DNA from: Sphingobacterium sp. HMA12
GTDB lineage: Bacteria; Bacteroidota; Bacteroidia; Sphingobacteriales; Sphingobacteriaceae
NCBI RefSeq assembly: GCF_002933815.1
Contig: NZ_BEYR01000001.1
Location: 2,659,765-2,723,764 of the forward strand
Direction: 5' to 3'
DNA length: 64,000 nucleotides
Part shown: positions 62,673-64,000 of the stretch, in pieces
Numbering within the stretch: the first letter of the stretch is position 1
Layout of the letters: the number at the start of each line of letters is the position of its first letter
Made by a program: the position numbers and the translations under genes
Notes under the pieces: generated by a model
What the model was told of the DNA's origin: nothing
Databases searched by the model: none
Seen by the model: only the letters and a program-made list of their open reading frames with translations

Positions 62673-63253
62673 TAGGGATCGAAGTCTAGGTTCTATCCCA
62701 GAATTTGTTGATGGTTAAACTTTCATAATCAGAATATACAGTTTTTCAGTAAATTTTCGTTTTCCGTTCTTTGATAAATCCCTTCAATAGTTGACATTAT
62801 TTTTAGAGGAAATAGGTAATACGAGTAACTAAACTCGGCAGGGCTCAGATGATCCCCGCCGAGATAATCCAAATATATTATCACGAGCTCCCACGCAAAT
62901 TAGGCCCGAGCGATAATTCAATACAGCCAGTAGTTAAAAGTCTTTATCAATATCTTTTTGCAGTGCTTCTATCCAGCAACTCTCAAACTGAAATGTCCTC
63001 CCTTATTCTGCTTGGCAAATATTTGAATTAAAAGAAAGAAACAAGAAAAACTGCCTTTCACATAGATATCACACTTTGTAAAAAACAATACATTACTGCT
63101 AAAAAAAGATCTATAATCAAATCCAAATCCGGCGAATGTAATTCTACTCGAAAATTTTCAATTTTCCATCGCTACTCGCCCCTATTTGAACAATCTTGCT
63201 TCCAATTTTTCAAATTTATTTAGAGAAAATAGACTGGGGAAACTTTAGGGATT
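62673..63253. other. Long region without recognisable genes
   Basis: An imperfect hairpin, CTCGGCAGGG with CCCCGCCGAG (62834-62863), stands out; it is followed by TTTAG on the minus strand but no gene feeds it. A 60-codon open frame at 62849-63031 has no support. I see no transposon ends. Confidence 0.4.
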
Positions 63254-63910
63254 TTACTTAAGAAGATTATTCCGAAAGGCAAAGCGGACAAGTTGCGCTG
63301 TATTTCTGGTATTTGTTTTTTCCAGGAGATGCTGGCGATAGCCTTCAACAGTCCTTTTGCTCAGGAAAATCTTATCGGCGATTTCACCGTTGGTAAGACC
63401 TTCAGCAATCAGTTCCAATACAGCAAATTCCCTTTCGGAGATATCATAGTATTTTAAAATCGTGTTTATATCAACGGCAATTGTGGTGAAATTTTTATAA
63501 TTTTGCATAAAACTTAAGCTTAAAGAAGTCGTCATGTAACGATTTCCTCCAGCGATCTGCTGTATACCGAACAAAATTTCGGTATAATCCGCTGCTTTTG
63601 ACAGGTAACCGTCAGCACCAGCATCGAAGGCTTCGATTACCTTGCCCTGATCTTCCGACATTGACAAAACAGCAACTTTGACCTCAGGATATACCTTTTT
63701 CAATACTTTTATAAGCGCAATGCCATCCATTTCCTTCATTTGCAGGTCTGTCAATACAAGATTGGGCGCCTTGCATTTTTCGAGGTAAACCAGTGCGTCT
63801 TCTGCACTCCCCACTTCATCGGTTACAACCAGCTTTTCGTCAGACTCCAATAGCATCCGTAATCCGGTGCGTACAATTTGATGGTCGTCAACTAACAGTA
63901 TTTGGGTCAT
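63254..63910 (-). CDS. NarL/LuxR family response regulator
   Basis: A 218-residue two-domain regulator. The receiver domain (residues 1-120) has the acidic pair in LLVDDHQIV, the phospho-acceptor Asp in LVLTDLQMKEMDG (near residue 56) and the Lys in GYLSKAAD. The GerE-type helix-turn-helix is at the C-terminus (EREFAVLELIAEGLTNGEIADKIFLSKRTVEGYRQHLLEKT, about 155-195). A rare Shine-Dalgarno-like AAGGAGA lies 6 bases before the ATG. No kinase gene is seen next to it; the partner may lie beyond the window end or elsewhere. Confidence 0.94.
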   Translation of the reverse strand: MTQILLVDDHQIVRTGLRMLLESDEKLVVTDEVGSAEDALVYLEKCKAPNLVLTDLQMKEMDGIALIKVLKKVYPEVKVAVLSMSEDQGKVIEAFDAGADGYLSKAADYTEILFGIQQIAGGNRYMTTSLSLSFMQNYKNFTTIAVDINTILKYYDISEREFAVLELIAEGLTNGEIADKIFLSKRTVEGYRQHLLEKTNTRNTAQLVRFAFRNNLLK

Positions 63911-64000
63911 TGTCTTCTCCTTTTAACACATTAATATAACGTTTAATTTAAACAAATATTTTAACAACACCTTATATTTTTAAATTACTATTAAATGTTT

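Noticed and set aside
62834..62863. CTCGGCAGGG/CCCCGCCGAG hairpin as a terminator
   Set aside because: Imperfect, without a good T-tract, and no gene ends near it in the appropriate direction.
62849..63031. 60-codon plus-strand frame
   Set aside because: It begins inside an imperfect hairpin, with no promoter, no family resemblance and unremarkable composition.
1..64000. tRNA, rRNA, CRISPR arrays, insertion sequences, phage genes
   Set aside because: I saw no cloverleaf-like genes, regularly spaced direct repeats, transposase motifs or phage proteins.

Overview
The window looks like a chromosome segment of a Bacteroidota species, most likely family Sphingobacteriaceae (Sphingobacterium-like). 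The grounds are four SusC/SusD outer-membrane pairs, two ECF sigma/FecR cassettes, TAnnTTTG-type -7 promoter elements, almost no Shine-Dalgarno sequences, and Bacteroidota-style lipoproteins and GH2/GH109 enzymes. I see no rRNA, tRNA, CRISPR array or insertion sequence. The species assignment is inference.

Layout. (1) 1-13239: a sugar-catabolic locus. On the minus strand lie a GH2 glycosidase, a frameshifted small membrane-protein gene, an RraA-type aldolase gene, a second GH2 and the first 17 codons of an enolase-superfamily dehydratase. On the plus strand lie an AraC regulator and a SusC/SusD pair. (2) 13510-23804: a possible 47-aa ORF, a hybrid histidine kinase/receiver/CheR operon, an FAD/NAD(P)-binding protein, a PA2169-type four-helix protein and a short UvrA paralogue. 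(3) 24040-36478: an amino-sugar utilisation locus. A seven-gene minus-strand operon (SusC, SusD, esterase, GH109, NagB, MFS permease, NagA) is paired with a convergent LacI regulator and a LacI-type operator in front of SusC. (4) 36770-40207: a metallophosphoesterase lipoprotein, an outer-membrane protein, a lipoprotein and a histidine kinase. (5) 40597-51206: an ECF sigma/FecR-controlled SusC/SusD locus whose accessory genes are a metallophosphoesterase, a GDPD-like/ricin-lectin lipoprotein and a DUF5077/DUF3472 lipoprotein, suggesting use of a phosphodiester-containing substrate. (6) 51411-52195: HxlR regulator convergent with a VOC-fold enzyme. (7) 52542-59579: a second ECF sigma/FecR/SusC/SusD cassette with no enzymes. 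(8) 59580-64000: a decayed RsgA GTPase remnant, a baeRF family 3 protein, an esterase pseudogene, a small lipoprotein and a NarL-type response regulator.

The genes fit a nutrient-scavenging life style. SusC/D pairs import oligomers, periplasmic or surface hydrolases trim them, and cytoplasmic enzymes (NagA/NagB, RraA, the dehydratase) finish catabolism. Two regulatory styles are separable by sequence. The SusC proteins next to ECF/FecR carry an N-terminal STN signalling domain. The two SusC proteins next to AraC or LacI regulators lack it.

The least expected content is debris between these blocks. There is a proteobacterial-type RsgA 3' end with its own terminator, an esterase broken by several indels, a 35-codon acyltransferase-like 5' fragment directly beside one operon terminator, and a 49-codon coding-like 3' fragment directly beside another. 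This suggests that the Sus loci were inserted into, or rearranged against, resident genes.
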